The notes under the pieces: model-generated
What the model was told of the DNA's origin: nothing
The model's input: only the letters and a program-made list of their open reading frames with translations
The model's database searches: none
Shown here: positions 28,875 to 38,457 of the stretch, piece after piece
Numbering within the stretch: position 1 is the stretch's first letter
How the letters are laid out: each line of letters begins with the position of its first letter
Translations under genes and position numbers: made by a program
Origin: Serratia plymuthica NBRC 102599
GTDB lineage: Bacteria > Pseudomonadota > Gammaproteobacteria > Enterobacterales > Enterobacteriaceae
NCBI RefSeq assembly: GCF_001590925.1
Contig: NZ_BCTU01000015.1
Span: 124,001-188,000, forward strand
Reading direction: 5' to 3'
DNA length: 64,000 nucleotides

Positions 28875-31435
28875 TTGCAACTCGCTTCAATAATTTCGTA
28901 GTCAGTATTGCCCTGCGCTTTCGCCTTGTAGCTATAGCTGACAGAACACTGCTGCGTAGGCTGCGTGCCCCATTTCACCTGTAACAGCCCTTTTTGCGCT
29001 TCCGTACGCAAGTAGATGCGGCTGCCCTGGCCGACGATACCCACCACCTGATTGCGGGTATCCAGCACTTCAGAACCAAATGGCAACGCGTTGCCGTCCG
29101 GGCCGAGAGCATGAATGATCAACGCCTGGCCTTTGGTGGTTTTGAACTCCAGCCGTGCGATGGCACCGGCGTAAGGCGCAATCTGCTGACTGCTGCTTTC
29201 CAACTCCACATCGCGCGACATGCCGCTCGGATCGAGCGTTACGTTGGTCATGCGGTATGGCGCCACGTAAGGCACTACCGCATAGCCGTTATCATCGATA
29301 CGCACGCCCGGCGAGTTGGTCACGATAGCCCCGGCGGCGTCCGGCGCCTCTACCAGCACCATGGTCTGGCCGCGCTGCGGCGTCATGGTCACCCCACCGC
29401 TGTGAGCCACTACGCTGCCCGACGCCCCGATCGACGACTGACGATAATCTTTGCCGTAGCTGTAAGAACCGTTCAGCGTCGAGAACCGGCTACGGTATTC
29501 GCCGCTTACGCTGCTGTTGGTGCCGCCGGATTGATCGTTGGCCAGCGCCGCGCTGTAGCTGATGTTATTGTCTTCACCGGTAGAACCGTTAATGCCCACG
29601 CGGCTGCTGTCGTAGCCGTTATCGGTATAGCCCAATGAACTGTTCAGGCTCAGCGTCTGCGAACCGACGCTGAACGGAACCGACAGCGTCAGGTAATAAC
29701 GGGTTTCATCACGGTTATACATGTCCGAGGTGCGCATGGCGGACAGGCCGTAGGTGACACGACCATAATAGTTGTTATAACCCACCTGATACTGCTTGGT
29801 GCTGCCGCCCCGGTTCCAGTAATCGCGAACCGAACCGGTGATATACAACGCGCCAAAGTCATCGCCCAGCCCCTGGTTGAGGGTCAGTTGGTATTCGCTG
29901 CGCTGGCGGTTAACGGCGTCGGCACTCAGGTTCTTGCGTTCGTTGTCTCGCGAGTAAACGGCGTCGCGCAACGAAAGGTAACCGGAGGTGGAGTAGCGAT
30001 AAGCGGCGATGGTGAAGTTGGTGTTGGTTTCAGTCATCAACTTGCTGTAGCTGAGCTTATAGCTCTGACCGGATTGGTCACCCTGCTTCAGGCGAGTATT
30101 GGCCTGAGTCACGTCCAGAGCAAAGGCACCGATCGGCGTCGCCACCGCACTGCCCAACAACACGGCACCATAGCCGTCACTGGCGATAGCGCCGGTGTAG
30201 CCGGTGATGATATTGGTAAACCCGCGCTGATAAGTCGCCTGGAACATATCGGGTTCCTTGCTCAAATTATCATCGCGCACTCGGCCTGCGGTCAGGGCAT
30301 AACGCTGGATCCCCGGACGCAACATCTGCGCTACCGAAGCGTAAGGCACGCTGAACTGGCGCTTGCTGCCGTCGGCCTCGTTGATGGTGACGTTCAAGTC
30401 GCCGCCGTAACCGGTTGGGTAAAGATCGTTAATCACGAATTCGCCGGGAGCAACGGTGGTCTGGTAGATCAACTGGTTATTCTGACGAATCTCCACCAGC
30501 GCGTTACTTTGCGCCACGCCACGCACCACAGGCGCATAACCGTTGAGAGAGTCAGGCAACATGCGGTCATCGGTCGCGACCTGTACGCCGCGAAAACCGA
30601 TAGAATCAAAGAAGTCGCCGCTGGTATAGGTATCACCCAACGTCAGCATGCCGCGCACAGCCGGGATGGCACGCTGCGCGTAAGTGGCGGTGTTTTGCCA
30701 ATGGGTGCTTTCGTTGGAGCGCCAGTTGACGTTAGAGTCATGGCGCAACTGCCAACCGGCCACGTTTAACCCGGCGTTCAGGGTCAAATAAGCGTTGGTT
30801 GAATCCGCGTTGCTGCCGTTGGCGGAACTGTGGGTATTAAAGGCATTGAAATTATACGAAAGGCTGCCGGCGGTAATGCCACGATCCCAGAATTTCGGAT
30901 CGACATAACCGCGCGCACTGCGGCGCAGCGACGACTGCGGGATACTGATATCCATTCGCAGCGAACTGGTATCAAGGCGATAATAGGCTTCCGGCACCCA
31001 CTGCGGCAGGCTTTTACAGGTATCGGTAGTGACCGAAGGATCGCTGCTCAATGCCGCAGTATCCACACCGAATTCATCCAGCGACAGCAGAGAGAAACAG
31101 GTATCGGCACTGTTTTTACCCGGTACGTTTTTGAAATCGATACTCTTCTTGCCTTTCCACTCGCCGTTAACATAAACGTCGAGTGAGTATTTGCCGGCAA
31201 GAATAGGGTTGCCGTCGCGGAAACGCGAAAGATCGACGCCTTGCGCCTCTCCAACCAGGAAACTGCTGTTGAAGGAAGCTTCAACCGGGGCGGTGGGCTT
31301 TTTGCTGTCGGTAACGATTTCCGCCAGGGCAAATCCAGGCGCCGCCAGGCAAAGCGCACCGCCGGTCAACAACAGAATCGATTTATAGTTAAATAGCGCC
31401 AGTTTAATGGCCGCAGAGATAGGCAACTCTTTCAT
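28871..31435 (-). CDS. Outer-membrane fimbrial usher
   Basis: An 854-residue usher (PapC/FimD family) that threads chaperone-bound subunits through the outer membrane. The signal peptide ends near residue 37 (CLAAPGFALA). It is followed by the N-terminal domain (VEASFNSSFLVGEAQGVDLSRF...), a long beta-barrel with plug, and a C-terminal domain with CSVSYSYKAKAQ. DSIGFRGVQVATDDRMLPDSLNGYAPVVRG is the standard usher signature. I chose the ATG at 31435; the longer frame to 31510 adds residues before the signal peptide. It lies 78 bases after the chaperone and overlaps the adhesin start. Confidence 0.93.
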   Translation of the reverse strand: MKELPISAAIKLALFNYKSILLLTGGALCLAAPGFALAEIVTDSKKPTAPVEASFNSSFLVGEAQGVDLSRFRDGNPILAGKYSLDVYVNGEWKGKKSIDFKNVPGKNSADTCFSLLSLDEFGVDTAALSSDPSVTTDTCKSLPQWVPEAYYRLDTSSLRMDISIPQSSLRRSARGYVDPKFWDRGITAGSLSYNFNAFNTHSSANGSNADSTNAYLTLNAGLNVAGWQLRHDSNVNWRSNESTHWQNTATYAQRAIPAVRGMLTLGDTYTSGDFFDSIGFRGVQVATDDRMLPDSLNGYAPVVRGVAQSNALVEIRQNNQLIYQTTVAPGEFVINDLYPTGYGGDLNVTINEADGSKRQFSVPYASVAQMLRPGIQRYALTAGRVRDDNLSKEPDMFQATYQRGFTNIITGYTGAIASDGYGAVLLGSAVATPIGAFALDVTQANTRLKQGDQSGQSYKLSYSKLMTETNTNFTIAAYRYSTSGYLSLRDAVYSRDNERKNLSADAVNRQRSEYQLTLNQGLGDDFGALYITGSVRDYWNRGGSTKQYQVGYNNYYGRVTYGLSAMRTSDMYNRDETRYYLTLSVPFSVGSQTLSLNSSLGYTDNGYDSSRVGINGSTGEDNNISYSAALANDQSGGTNSSVSGEYRSRFSTLNGSYSYGKDYRQSSIGASGSVVAHSGGVTMTPQRGQTMVLVEAPDAAGAIVTNSPGVRIDDNGYAVVPYVAPYRMTNVTLDPSGMSRDVELESSSQQIAPYAGAIARLEFKTTKGQALIIHALGPDGNALPFGSEVLDTRNQVVGIVGQGSRIYLRTEAQKGLLQVKWGTQPTQQCSVSYSYKAKAQGNTDYEIIEASCK

Positions 31436-31513
31436 ATAAAAGCATTCCTTTACCAAATTAAGCTCACCCCACCGACAGCTTGCGCTCTGGGGTATGAGTC
31501 TCTCTTCCAAGAG

Positions 31514-32242
31514 TTACTTTTGCTTATTCTTAGTGCGGGACACGCGTCCGCCAAAATCGTTAATGGTGGTAAATGCAACGTCGGCGATGCGCGAGCTGTC
31601 ACCGGAAAACGACAGCGTTTTTTCCTGGCCTGGCGCCAGCATGTCGCCGTGTGGCGCCAACGGCACTTTCTTCTGGTTGACGACGGCATTGATTTCGGTG
31701 AACGACACGTAATACGGCGTTGGGTTTTTCACGCTGACGCCGGCGCCGCTAAAGCGCCACTGCAGTTTTTCAGGTGCATCGTTCGCTTCGCCGGTCAGGC
31801 CGGCCGGACGATACAGCAGTTTGACGCGGGTGCGGAAAGCCACCTGTAAAAAGTTTTCAGGCGTACTGCTGCTTGCCCCGGTCGGTGCAGGAGGGATCTC
31901 CAGTACGTTCAACCAGAACAGGGATTCTTTGTCTTGTGCCAATGCTGACGTGGTCAGTGAAACACGCAGCGCCTGGCCGGTAGCCGGTTCAACACGGCTG
32001 ATTGGCGGGGAAACGATAAACGGCGCTTTGCTGTTTTCAGGCGTGGTTTTCGCATCGCCTTCGTCAATCCAGGATTGGATCAATGCCGGTGAAGTTCCAT
32101 TATTTGATAATTGGACAGTAACTTCCCGTTGTTTTCCCGGATAAATAATACGCGTACCGTTAATGATGACACTGGAAAAAACGCTGCTGCTGAATAGCGC
32201 GGCAATCAGCAATACACTGTATTTTTTAAATGAATTTTTCAT
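31514..32242 (-). CDS. Periplasmic fimbrial chaperone
   Basis: A 242-residue PapD/FimC-type chaperone that stabilises pilins by donor-strand complementation. The signal peptide ends around residue 23. The first Ig-like domain has VIINGTRIIYPGKQREVTVQLSN with the conserved Arg and Thr positions, then the signature SLFWLNVLEIPP. The second domain holds VKLLYRP and NPTPYYVSF. It lies between the major pilin and the usher, with a strong hairpin separating it from the pilin so that pilin mRNA is more abundant. Confidence 0.93.
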   Translation of the reverse strand: MKNSFKKYSVLLIAALFSSSVFSSVIINGTRIIYPGKQREVTVQLSNNGTSPALIQSWIDEGDAKTTPENSKAPFIVSPPISRVEPATGQALRVSLTTSALAQDKESLFWLNVLEIPPAPTGASSSTPENFLQVAFRTRVKLLYRPAGLTGEANDAPEKLQWRFSGAGVSVKNPTPYYVSFTEINAVVNQKKVPLAPHGDMLAPGQEKTLSFSGDSSRIADVAFTTINDFGGRVSRTKNKQK

Positions 32243-32269
32243 TATTTTATCACTACGGTAGGGAAAAAC

Positions 32270-32290
32270 GGCGGGGGTAATTCCCCCGCC
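32270..32290 (-). terminator. Partial terminator between pilin and chaperone
   Basis: Perfect stem GGCGGGGG / CCCCCGCC with a 5-base loop, and a T-run on the leftward transcript. Typical of fimbrial operons, where it allows the major subunit to be made in excess. Confidence 0.82.
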
Positions 32291-32306
32291 AGAATAAGAA
32301 TATTAC

Positions 32307-32864
32307 TTATTGATAAATGATGGTGTACTGAACGCTTGAAGTCACATCACCAGCGCCGGCAGCATTGGTCGCGTAATATTCAGCGTAGTAGTTCAGGTCA
32401 GCAGAATCGCCTTTGTTAGCAACGGTAACCCACTGAGAGTTATTCTGCGCGCCGTTGGTGCCGGCGGCCAGAATTGGCAGGAACTGGTTGTTGCTGCCCA
32501 GCAGCTGAATTTGCACGTTGGTCACTGCATCAGTCTGTGCCTGGTTGTTCAGACGGCCAGTATTGAAATCAACAGTTGCGCCTGGTTCGAAATAAGTGGC
32601 TACCTGGCCTTTAGAACATTTGGTCAGGTTGATTGCGAATGGAGTACGGCCGGCAGTCGCGCTCTGAGTTGCCAGAGTTGAAGCAGAAACAGTTGGCAGA
32701 GTAACGGTGAAATCTTTACCGCCTGGGGTGCTGATAGTACAAGTCTGGTCAGTCACTTTACCGTTGAAAGTAATAGTACCGTCAGTCGCTTGTGCAGAAA
32801 AAGAAGAAATAGTAGCGGCGCTTACAGCCAATGCCAATACGGCAGACAGTTTAGAAATTTTCAT
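32307..32864 (-). CDS. Major fimbrial subunit (type 1-like pilin)
   Basis: A 185-residue pilin. The signal peptide ends at about residue 26 (SFSAQA, before TDGTITFNGKV). Two cysteines, in VTDQTCTIS and TKCSKG, should form the conserved disulfide. The C-terminal strand ends VQYTIIYQ with the penultimate Tyr that the chaperone binds. It is the first and probably most expressed gene of the leftward operon pilin-chaperone-usher-adhesin. A 470-base regulatory region separates it from the divergent EAL/LuxR pair. Confidence 0.93.
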   Translation of the reverse strand: MKISKLSAVLALAVSAATISSFSAQATDGTITFNGKVTDQTCTISTPGGKDFTVTLPTVSASTLATQSATAGRTPFAINLTKCSKGQVATYFEPGATVDFNTGRLNNQAQTDAVTNVQIQLLGSNNQFLPILAAGTNGAQNNSQWVTVANKGDSADLNYYAEYYATNAAGAGDVTSSVQYTIIYQ

Positions 32865-33337
32865 ATTTAGACTCTCGATGAATTAATACAACTATTAAGT
32901 ACATTCAGCGATGCTACTCCTTGTCAGGAATGAAGCCCCGATGAATCCATTGCCCGGCGAAATATAGACCAGGCGTATTCTTATTGTTAAATCGTTTATA
33001 ACATTCATATCACCCCTATTGATAGGAAAAAACTATCAACAAATACCTATCGATCGATGTTGACGATTCAACTGAATAGGAATAATCTGTGTTTTGAAAA
33101 GCCAGGCAGTGCAACATATTGCTTTAAGTCATAATTATCAGGATATTATCCTGTATTTTTACACTTTGTTACCTTTGAAATCATTTGGACTTCACGACAA
33201 ATTGCGCGTTTAATGGTCTGGAGGCGGCATGGCACGTCCTGGTTAAATTAAATAAGATAATTACCAATAAAAAGCATTTATTTACTTTTATTACCGTTAA
33301 AAAACAAGAAGTTACATATCAGTCAAGGGATTGAGAA
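32865..33337. other. Regulatory region between the fimbrial operon and the EAL/LuxR pair
   Basis: About 470 AT-rich bases with divergent promoters presumed. It contains the perfect repeat TTGATAG/CTATCAA (33019-33039) and a nearby CCTATCGATCGATG. No invertible-switch repeats or recombinase gene were seen, so control is likely by DNA-binding factors rather than DNA inversion. Confidence 0.55.
33019..33039. promoter_or_regulatory. Candidate operator in the fimbrial control region
   Basis: Perfect 7-bp inverted repeat TTGATAG / CTATCAA with a 7-base spacer, about 155 bases upstream of the pilin start. The half-site contains TATCAA, which I recall as the core of the MrkH box of Klebsiella type 3 fimbriae. 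No MrkH homologue is visible here, so the factor is unknown. Confidence 0.45.
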
Positions 33338-34054
33338 ATGAGCGGTTCTTTTAGAGCGAAAAATAACGGGATTAATTATGTTTTCCAGCCTATGTTCGGA
33401 AAATCCGGACAATTGCTGGCCGTTGAATGCTTGTCCCGATTCACTTTCAATAGCGAACATGCTCATTTTTCCCCTGAACAGTTTTTTCGTTCTGCCGATA
33501 GCGCAACCCGGATTGAGATTCTGTTAGAACAAGTCAGCCTGATAGAAAAATATAATCACTGGTTTCGTGATAATCAGGTTATAGCCACATTGAATGTGGA
33601 CGACCATTCGTTACGATCGCTGGCCAGCGACCATTTTGCAGAAAGAATTCGCGCCACTCGTTGTATTCACTTTGAAATCAGCGAAAACTCAACCCGACTG
33701 GTAAAAGATCGCGTTCATGGCGATCCCTTACTGAAAAGTTATTCATTTTGGCTCGATGATTTTGGTTCTGGCTACGCCGGTTTTTCCGCGTTGTATAACA
33801 GCCAGTTCCGCTTCGTTAAGCTCGACCGATTTTTGTTATGGAATTTTATGGAAAAATCTGGCGGTGACGGCTTAATGCGCGCTTTATTGCGATTTTTTTA
33901 CCTTAACCATTACAAGGTAATTATCGAAGGGGTTGAAACTCCCGACCATAAAAAATGGCTGGACGAAATGCCATATTACGCACTGCAGGGAAAGCTGTGG
34001 AAGGAATCCGACATCAAGGATTTGAACTCGCTTCTTACAGCTGAATACTTTTAA
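33338..34054 (+). CDS. EAL-domain cyclic-di-GMP phosphodiesterase
   Basis: A 238-residue stand-alone EAL domain that should degrade cyclic-di-GMP. The catalytic set is preserved: E30 in the ECLSR form of the EAL motif, N86, E113, D140-D141 (LDDFGSGYAG), K161, E197 (EGVE) and Q217. Unlike degenerate regulators such as YdiV it therefore looks active. No sensory domain is present. It is divergent from the fimbrial operon and 22 bases upstream of a LuxR-type gene. The layout resembles the MrkJ/MrkI modules that govern type 3 fimbriae, so its role is probably to tune fimbriation. Confidence 0.85.
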   Translation: MSGSFRAKNNGINYVFQPMFGKSGQLLAVECLSRFTFNSEHAHFSPEQFFRSADSATRIEILLEQVSLIEKYNHWFRDNQVIATLNVDDHSLRSLASDHFAERIRATRCIHFEISENSTRLVKDRVHGDPLLKSYSFWLDDFGSGYAGFSALYNSQFRFVKLDRFLLWNFMEKSGGDGLMRALLRFFYLNHYKVIIEGVETPDHKKWLDEMPYYALQGKLWKESDIKDLNSLLTAEYF

Positions 34055-34076
34055 CTCATTATTGGTGTCTGCCATT

Positions 34077-34667
34077 ATGTCTAAAAACAATGTCCTTGTT
34101 ATTAGTGAGTGTAAGTACAGCTATGTCGGTCTTTCGGTATTAGTGAAAAAACATTACGGCAAGTACGATATCAGACTGTTTTCGGATTTTATGCAGGGGG
34201 GTTCCAAGGCGGAAAAGATAATTAAGCACGATATCGCGCTGATCTTTACCTCGCAAAATCTGGAGCAAAGTGTCAACGTCATTGAAAGCCTGGTGTCAAT
34301 GCATCAGCAATACAACACCAAAACGCGGATCCTGGTGTTTTATGATGACGAACGCGTAGTGAAACTGCTGTCGATACTGGGTATTTCCGTTGAATTGGTC
34401 TCTACCCGCATCCCACTTTATTCGCTGCAGGAAAAAATACAAAATCTGTTGGAAAGCAAAGAATCAGGCGGGATAAAAATGCAGAAAACCCGCGAACTCA
34501 GCCCGGCGGAAAGCGATGTCATCTTCAACCTGCTGCGTGGCGATAGCCTGCTGCATATTGCTCAAAAGCGCGGCACGCACCCCAAAACCATCTTCTCGCA
34601 AAAATACAGCGCGATGAAAAAGCTGCGTTTGCGCAGCATGAGCACCATCTTCGTCGCCAGTAAATGA
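34077..34667 (+). CDS. LuxR-type DNA-binding regulator (MrkI/FimZ/FimW-like)
   Basis: A 196-residue regulator from the ATG at 34077; a TTG at 34062 is also in frame. The C-terminal helix-turn-helix of the LuxR/GerE type is at about 138-192 (RELSPAESDVIFNLLRGDSLLHIAQKRGTHPKTIFSQK...). The N-terminal half looks like a degenerate receiver fold (NNVLVISECKYSYVGLSVLVKKHYG); no phospho-acceptor Asp with the standard surroundings is seen, so phosphorylation is doubtful. It follows the EAL gene and probably activates or represses the divergent fimbrial promoter. Confidence 0.82.
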   Translation: MSKNNVLVISECKYSYVGLSVLVKKHYGKYDIRLFSDFMQGGSKAEKIIKHDIALIFTSQNLEQSVNVIESLVSMHQQYNTKTRILVFYDDERVVKLLSILGISVELVSTRIPLYSLQEKIQNLLESKESGGIKMQKTRELSPAESDVIFNLLRGDSLLHIAQKRGTHPKTIFSQKYSAMKKLRLRSMSTIFVASK

Positions 34668-34843
34668 CCCTTCAGGCTGCTACCCGGCGGCCTGCTTTTG
34701 TCGCATCAGGTTAAATTAATGTAACAATGAGCGACAAAGCAGCAACAGCTACATAACACTCCTGTCTATTGGTTACGATTTGCCCGCGGGAAAGTCCCGC
34801 GAGCCCTGTCGTCTGGATTAAATAAAAAACATCAGGAGATGTT

Positions 34844-36472
34844 ATGAAATCATCCTTATTCAGCCGTTATACCTGCTTTGTTTTGAGCATCTTGCTTGCG
34901 TTGGCGTCATTGACGCTGTTGCCGCAGCGGCCCTGGTTTTGGCTGCCGACCCTCCTTTTCGGGTGTCTGAGCGCACTGGGCATTTACGATCTGACTCAGC
35001 AACGCCACGCCATCTGCCGCAACTATCCGATCATCGGCCGCCTGCGCTTTTTCTTCGAATTTATCCGCCCGGAAATACGCCAATATTTACTGGAAGAAGA
35101 TAACGCCCAGATCCCGTTCTCACGTACTCAACGCACGCTGGTCTATCGCCGCGCCAAAAATGAGATGGGCGACAAGCCATTCGGTACCCAACTGGACGTT
35201 TATCAAACGGGTTATGAATGCATCGGCCATTCCATGCGCCCGGTAGCGGCATCCGATCCCACCAGTTTTCGCGTGGCGATCGGCGGCCCGGACTGTAGAC
35301 AACCCTATTCCGCCTCAATCTTTAACATCTCAGCCATGAGCTTCGGCGCGTTGTCGGCCAACGCCATCCGCGCCCTCAATCTTGGCGCAGCGAAAGGCAA
35401 TTTCTATCATGACACCGGCGAGGGCAGCATCAGCCGCTATCACCGCGAGCACGGCGGCGATCTGGTGTGGGAACTGGGCAGCGGCTATTTCGGCTGCCGC
35501 ACCGCCGACGGCCATTTCGATCCGCAGCGCTTTGCCGAGCAGGCAAAAAGCCCGCAGGTAAAAATGATTGAAATCAAACTCAGCCAGGGCGCCAAACCGG
35601 GCCATGGCGGCATTTTGCCGGCAAAAAAAGTGGATGCGGAAATTGCCGCCACGCGCGGCGTGCCCGAGGGGGAAGACTGCATTTCTCCGGCTTCGCACAG
35701 CGCCTTCACCACCCCGGTGGAAATGATGCATTTTATCCAGCAACTGCGCGAACTGTCCGGCGGTAAACCTGTGGGTTTTAAGCTGTGCATCGGCCACCCG
35801 TGGGAGTTTGTCGCTATCGCCAAGGCGATGCTGCATACCCATATTTTGCCGGACTTTATCGTCGTAGACGGTAAGGAAGGCGGCACTGGCGCCGCACCGC
35901 TTGAGTTGTCCAACTATATGGGCATGCCGTTGCGCGAAGGGCTATTGTTCGTCCACAACACTCTGGTGGGCTGTGGGCTGCGCGACAAGATCAAAGTCGG
36001 TGCCAGCGGCAAAATCATCAGCGCCTTCGACATCGCCAGCGTGCTGGTGTTGGGGGCCGACTGGGTGAACTCGGCGCGCGGCTTTATGTTTGCCGTCGGC
36101 TGCATCCAGTCGCAAAGTTGCCACACCAACCACTGCCCGACCGGCGTCGCCACGCAGGACCCGCTGCGCCAGAAGGCATTAGTGGTACCGAACAAGGCGG
36201 AACGCGTTTACCACTTCCACCAAAATACGGTCAAAGCGCTGGCGGAAATGCTGGCAGCGGCCGGCGTCAGTCGCCCGGAGCAACTGACGTCTCACCATAT
36301 GCTACGCCGCATCACCTCAACCGAAATCAAGGTCTACGCGGACATCTATTACTACCTGGAGCCAGGCGCTTTGCTGGAAAAAGAGATCCAAAGTGATTTT
36401 TATGCACGTATGTGGCGCATGGCGACACCCAACAGTTTCGATCAGGCGATCTCACTGCAGCTTGAAAGATGA
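34844..36472 (+). CDS. FMN-binding glutamate-synthase-like protein
   Basis: A 542-residue protein with two N-terminal membrane spans (about 8-45) and then a GltS-type FMN/Fe-S domain. Landmarks are ISAMSFGALSANAIRALNLGA, KLSQGAKPGHGGILPAKKV, VDGKEGGTGAAP, and a cysteine cluster GCIQSQSCHTNHCPTGVATQD that would hold the 3Fe-4S cluster. It corresponds to the synthase domain of glutamate synthase without the amidotransferase. These proteins are widespread in Gram-negative bacteria but their reaction is not settled. The ribosome site is CAGGAGATG. It converges on betA. Confidence 0.88.
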   Translation: MKSSLFSRYTCFVLSILLALASLTLLPQRPWFWLPTLLFGCLSALGIYDLTQQRHAICRNYPIIGRLRFFFEFIRPEIRQYLLEEDNAQIPFSRTQRTLVYRRAKNEMGDKPFGTQLDVYQTGYECIGHSMRPVAASDPTSFRVAIGGPDCRQPYSASIFNISAMSFGALSANAIRALNLGAAKGNFYHDTGEGSISRYHREHGGDLVWELGSGYFGCRTADGHFDPQRFAEQAKSPQVKMIEIKLSQGAKPGHGGILPAKKVDAEIAATRGVPEGEDCISPASHSAFTTPVEMMHFIQQLRELSGGKPVGFKLCIGHPWEFVAIAKAMLHTHILPDFIVVDGKEGGTGAAPLELSNYMGMPLREGLLFVHNTLVGCGLRDKIKVGASGKIISAFDIASVLVLGADWVNSARGFMFAVGCIQSQSCHTNHCPTGVATQDPLRQKALVVPNKAERVYHFHQNTVKALAEMLAAAGVSRPEQLTSHHMLRRITSTEIKVYADIYYYLEPGALLEKEIQSDFYARMWRMATPNSFDQAISLQLER

Positions 36473-36568
36473 GGGGTATGAATTGCCCCCTCGCCTCGGG
36501 GAAGAGCATTGGAGAGGGGGTTGCTTGCTACAGCAGCCCTCCCCCTCAGCGGCGAGAGAGCATGTAGG

Positions 36569-38236
36569 TTACGGCTTGCGCGCCGGGGCGTCGCCGGCCA
36601 CGTAATACTCTGCGGTACTGCGTGGCAACGGCGCACGCTGGCGAATGTTGTCGGCAATCTTCTCGGCAATCATGATCGTGGTGGCGTTCAGGTTACCGGT
36701 AATGATCAGCGGCATGATGGAGGCATCCACCACCCGCAGCCCTTCCATGCCGTGCACCCGCCCCTGGCCGTCGACCACGGCCATCTCGTCTTCGCCCATT
36801 TTGCATGAGCAGGAAGGGTGAAAGGCGGTTTCAGCATGTTCACGCACAAAGGCGTCCAACTGCTCGTCGGTCTGCACCTCCGGCCCCGGGCTGATTTCGC
36901 GACCGCGGTACTCGTCCAGCGCCGGTTGCGCCATGATTTCACGCGTAATGCGGATTGCGTCGCGGAACTCCTGCCAGTCTTGCTCTGTCGCCATATAGTT
37001 GAACAGGATGCTCGGATGCTGACGCGGATCTTTCGATTTCACCTGCACCCGGCCACGGCTCGGGGAACGCATAGACCCGACATGAGCCTGGAACCCGTGT
37101 TCTTTGACCGCGTTGCTGCCGTTGTAATTAATCGCCACCGGCAGGAAGTGATATTGGATATTCGGCCAGGCGAACTCCTCGCGGCTACGGATAAAACCGC
37201 CGGCTTCAAACTGGTTACTGGCGCCAATACCGGTGCCGTTGAACAGCCACTCTGCGCCAATCTTCGGCTGGTTGAACCATTGCAATGCCGGATACAACGA
37301 CACCGGTTTTTTACAGGCGTACTGCAGATACATTTCCAGGTGATCCTGCAGGTTCTCACCGACGCCCGGCAGATCATGCACCACCTTGATATCCAGGCTT
37401 TTCAGCAGCGACGCAGGGCCGACGCCGCTGCGTTGCAGGATCTGCGGCGAGGCAATCGCCCCGGCGCACAGCAGCACTTCGCGCCGCGCGCTTGCGCTGG
37501 CGATCTGATTGCCGTCGCCCTGCAAGTAATCAACGCCCACCGCACGTTTGCCATCGAAGCGAATACGATCGGTCAGTGCATGGGTGACAATCTTCAGATT
37601 AGGGCGTGAACGCGCCTGATCCAGATAACCGCGAGCGGTGCTGGCGCGGCGGCCTTTCGGCGTCACGGTACGATCCATCGGGCCGAACCCTTCCTGCTGA
37701 TAGCCGTTCAGATCTTCGGTACGCGGATAGCCCGCCTGCACGCCGGCTTCCACCATCGCGTGGAACAGTTCGTTGTTGCCGGCTTTCGGGGTAGTGACGC
37801 TGACCGGGCCGTCGCCGCCGTGATAATCGTTCGGGCCGATATCGCGGGTTTCCGCCTTGCGGAAATACGGCAGGCAGTCCAGATAGCTCCAGTTTTCCAG
37901 ACCCGGCGCTGTTGCCCAGTTGTCGAAATCCATCGCGTTGCCGCGGATGTAGCACATGCCGTTGATCAGCGAAGAACCGCCCAGACCTTTGCCACGGCCG
38001 CATTCCATACGGCGGTTGTTCATGTGCGGCTCAGGATCGGTTTCGTAGGCCCAGTTGTAGCGGCGCCCCTGCAACGGGAAGGCCAGCGCGGCCGGCATCT
38101 GCGTACGGAAATCCATCCGGTAATCCGGGCCGCCGGCTTCCAGCAGCAACACGCTGACATCGGCGTCTTCGGTTAAACGGGTGGCTAATACGTTACCGGC
38201 AGAGCCGGCACCGATAATGATGTAATCGTATTCCAC
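36569..38236 (-). CDS. betA: Choline dehydrogenase
   Basis: FAD-dependent, membrane-associated GMC oxidoreductase of 555 residues that oxidises choline to betaine aldehyde. The FAD motif is [17 protein letters not shown] at about 5-21. GMC signatures are [15 protein letters not shown] and [16 protein letters not shown]. The catalytic His/Asn region is [32 protein letters not shown] and following. It ends the leftward betI-betB-betA operon. The gap to betB (221 bases) is unusually large and holds a palindromic repeat. Confidence 0.96.
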   Translation of the reverse strand: MEYDYIIIGAGSAGNVLATRLTEDADVSVLLLEAGGPDYRMDFRTQMPAALAFPLQGRRYNWAYETDPEPHMNNRRMECGRGKGLGGSSLINGMCYIRGNAMDFDNWATAPGLENWSYLDCLPYFRKAETRDIGPNDYHGGDGPVSVTTPKAGNNELFHAMVEAGVQAGYPRTEDLNGYQQEGFGPMDRTVTPKGRRASTARGYLDQARSRPNLKIVTHALTDRIRFDGKRAVGVDYLQGDGNQIASASARREVLLCAGAIASPQILQRSGVGPASLLKSLDIKVVHDLPGVGENLQDHLEMYLQYACKKPVSLYPALQWFNQPKIGAEWLFNGTGIGASNQFEAGGFIRSREEFAWPNIQYHFLPVAINYNGSNAVKEHGFQAHVGSMRSPSRGRVQVKSKDPRQHPSILFNYMATEQDWQEFRDAIRITREIMAQPALDEYRGREISPGPEVQTDEQLDAFVREHAETAFHPSCSCKMGEDEMAVVDGQGRVHGMEGLRVVDASIMPLIITGNLNATTIMIAEKIADNIRQRAPLPRSTAEYYVAGDAPARKP

Positions 38237-38331
38237 TCATTATCTCCTTAATCTGTTTGCCTGAATGAGGCGAATGGCCTGAAGGGCTCTATACGCAATA
38301 GGCAGGCAATATTGGATTCAAAATCAGGGGC

Positions 38332-38456
38332 ATTCCCTATGGATTTCGAGTTACAGCCAGGCGGCAAGGGCGTGGAGCCCCAGGAGCTTACTCAAGTAAG
38401 TGACTGGGGTCCGCGTTCGCGGCCAACGACGCTGTAGCTCGAAAGGCGGCGGGAAT
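38332..38456. repeat. Dispersed palindromic element between betB and betA
   Basis: Outer arms ATTCCC...TTTCGAGTTACAGC and GCTGTAGCTCGAAA...GGGAAT pair with a 6-base mismatch block. An inner hairpin, CCCCAGGAGCTTACT / AGTAAGTGACTGGGG, lies within it. It is the complete version of the copy at 9531-9604 and fits a repeat I know from Serratia and related genomes, found there in many intergenic spots. Its right end stops two bases before the betB stop codon. Confidence 0.85.
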
Positions 38457-38457
38457 A

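Noticed and set aside
32865-33337. Invertible fimbrial switch
   Set aside because: No matching inverted repeats at both ends and no FimB/FimE-like recombinase in the window.
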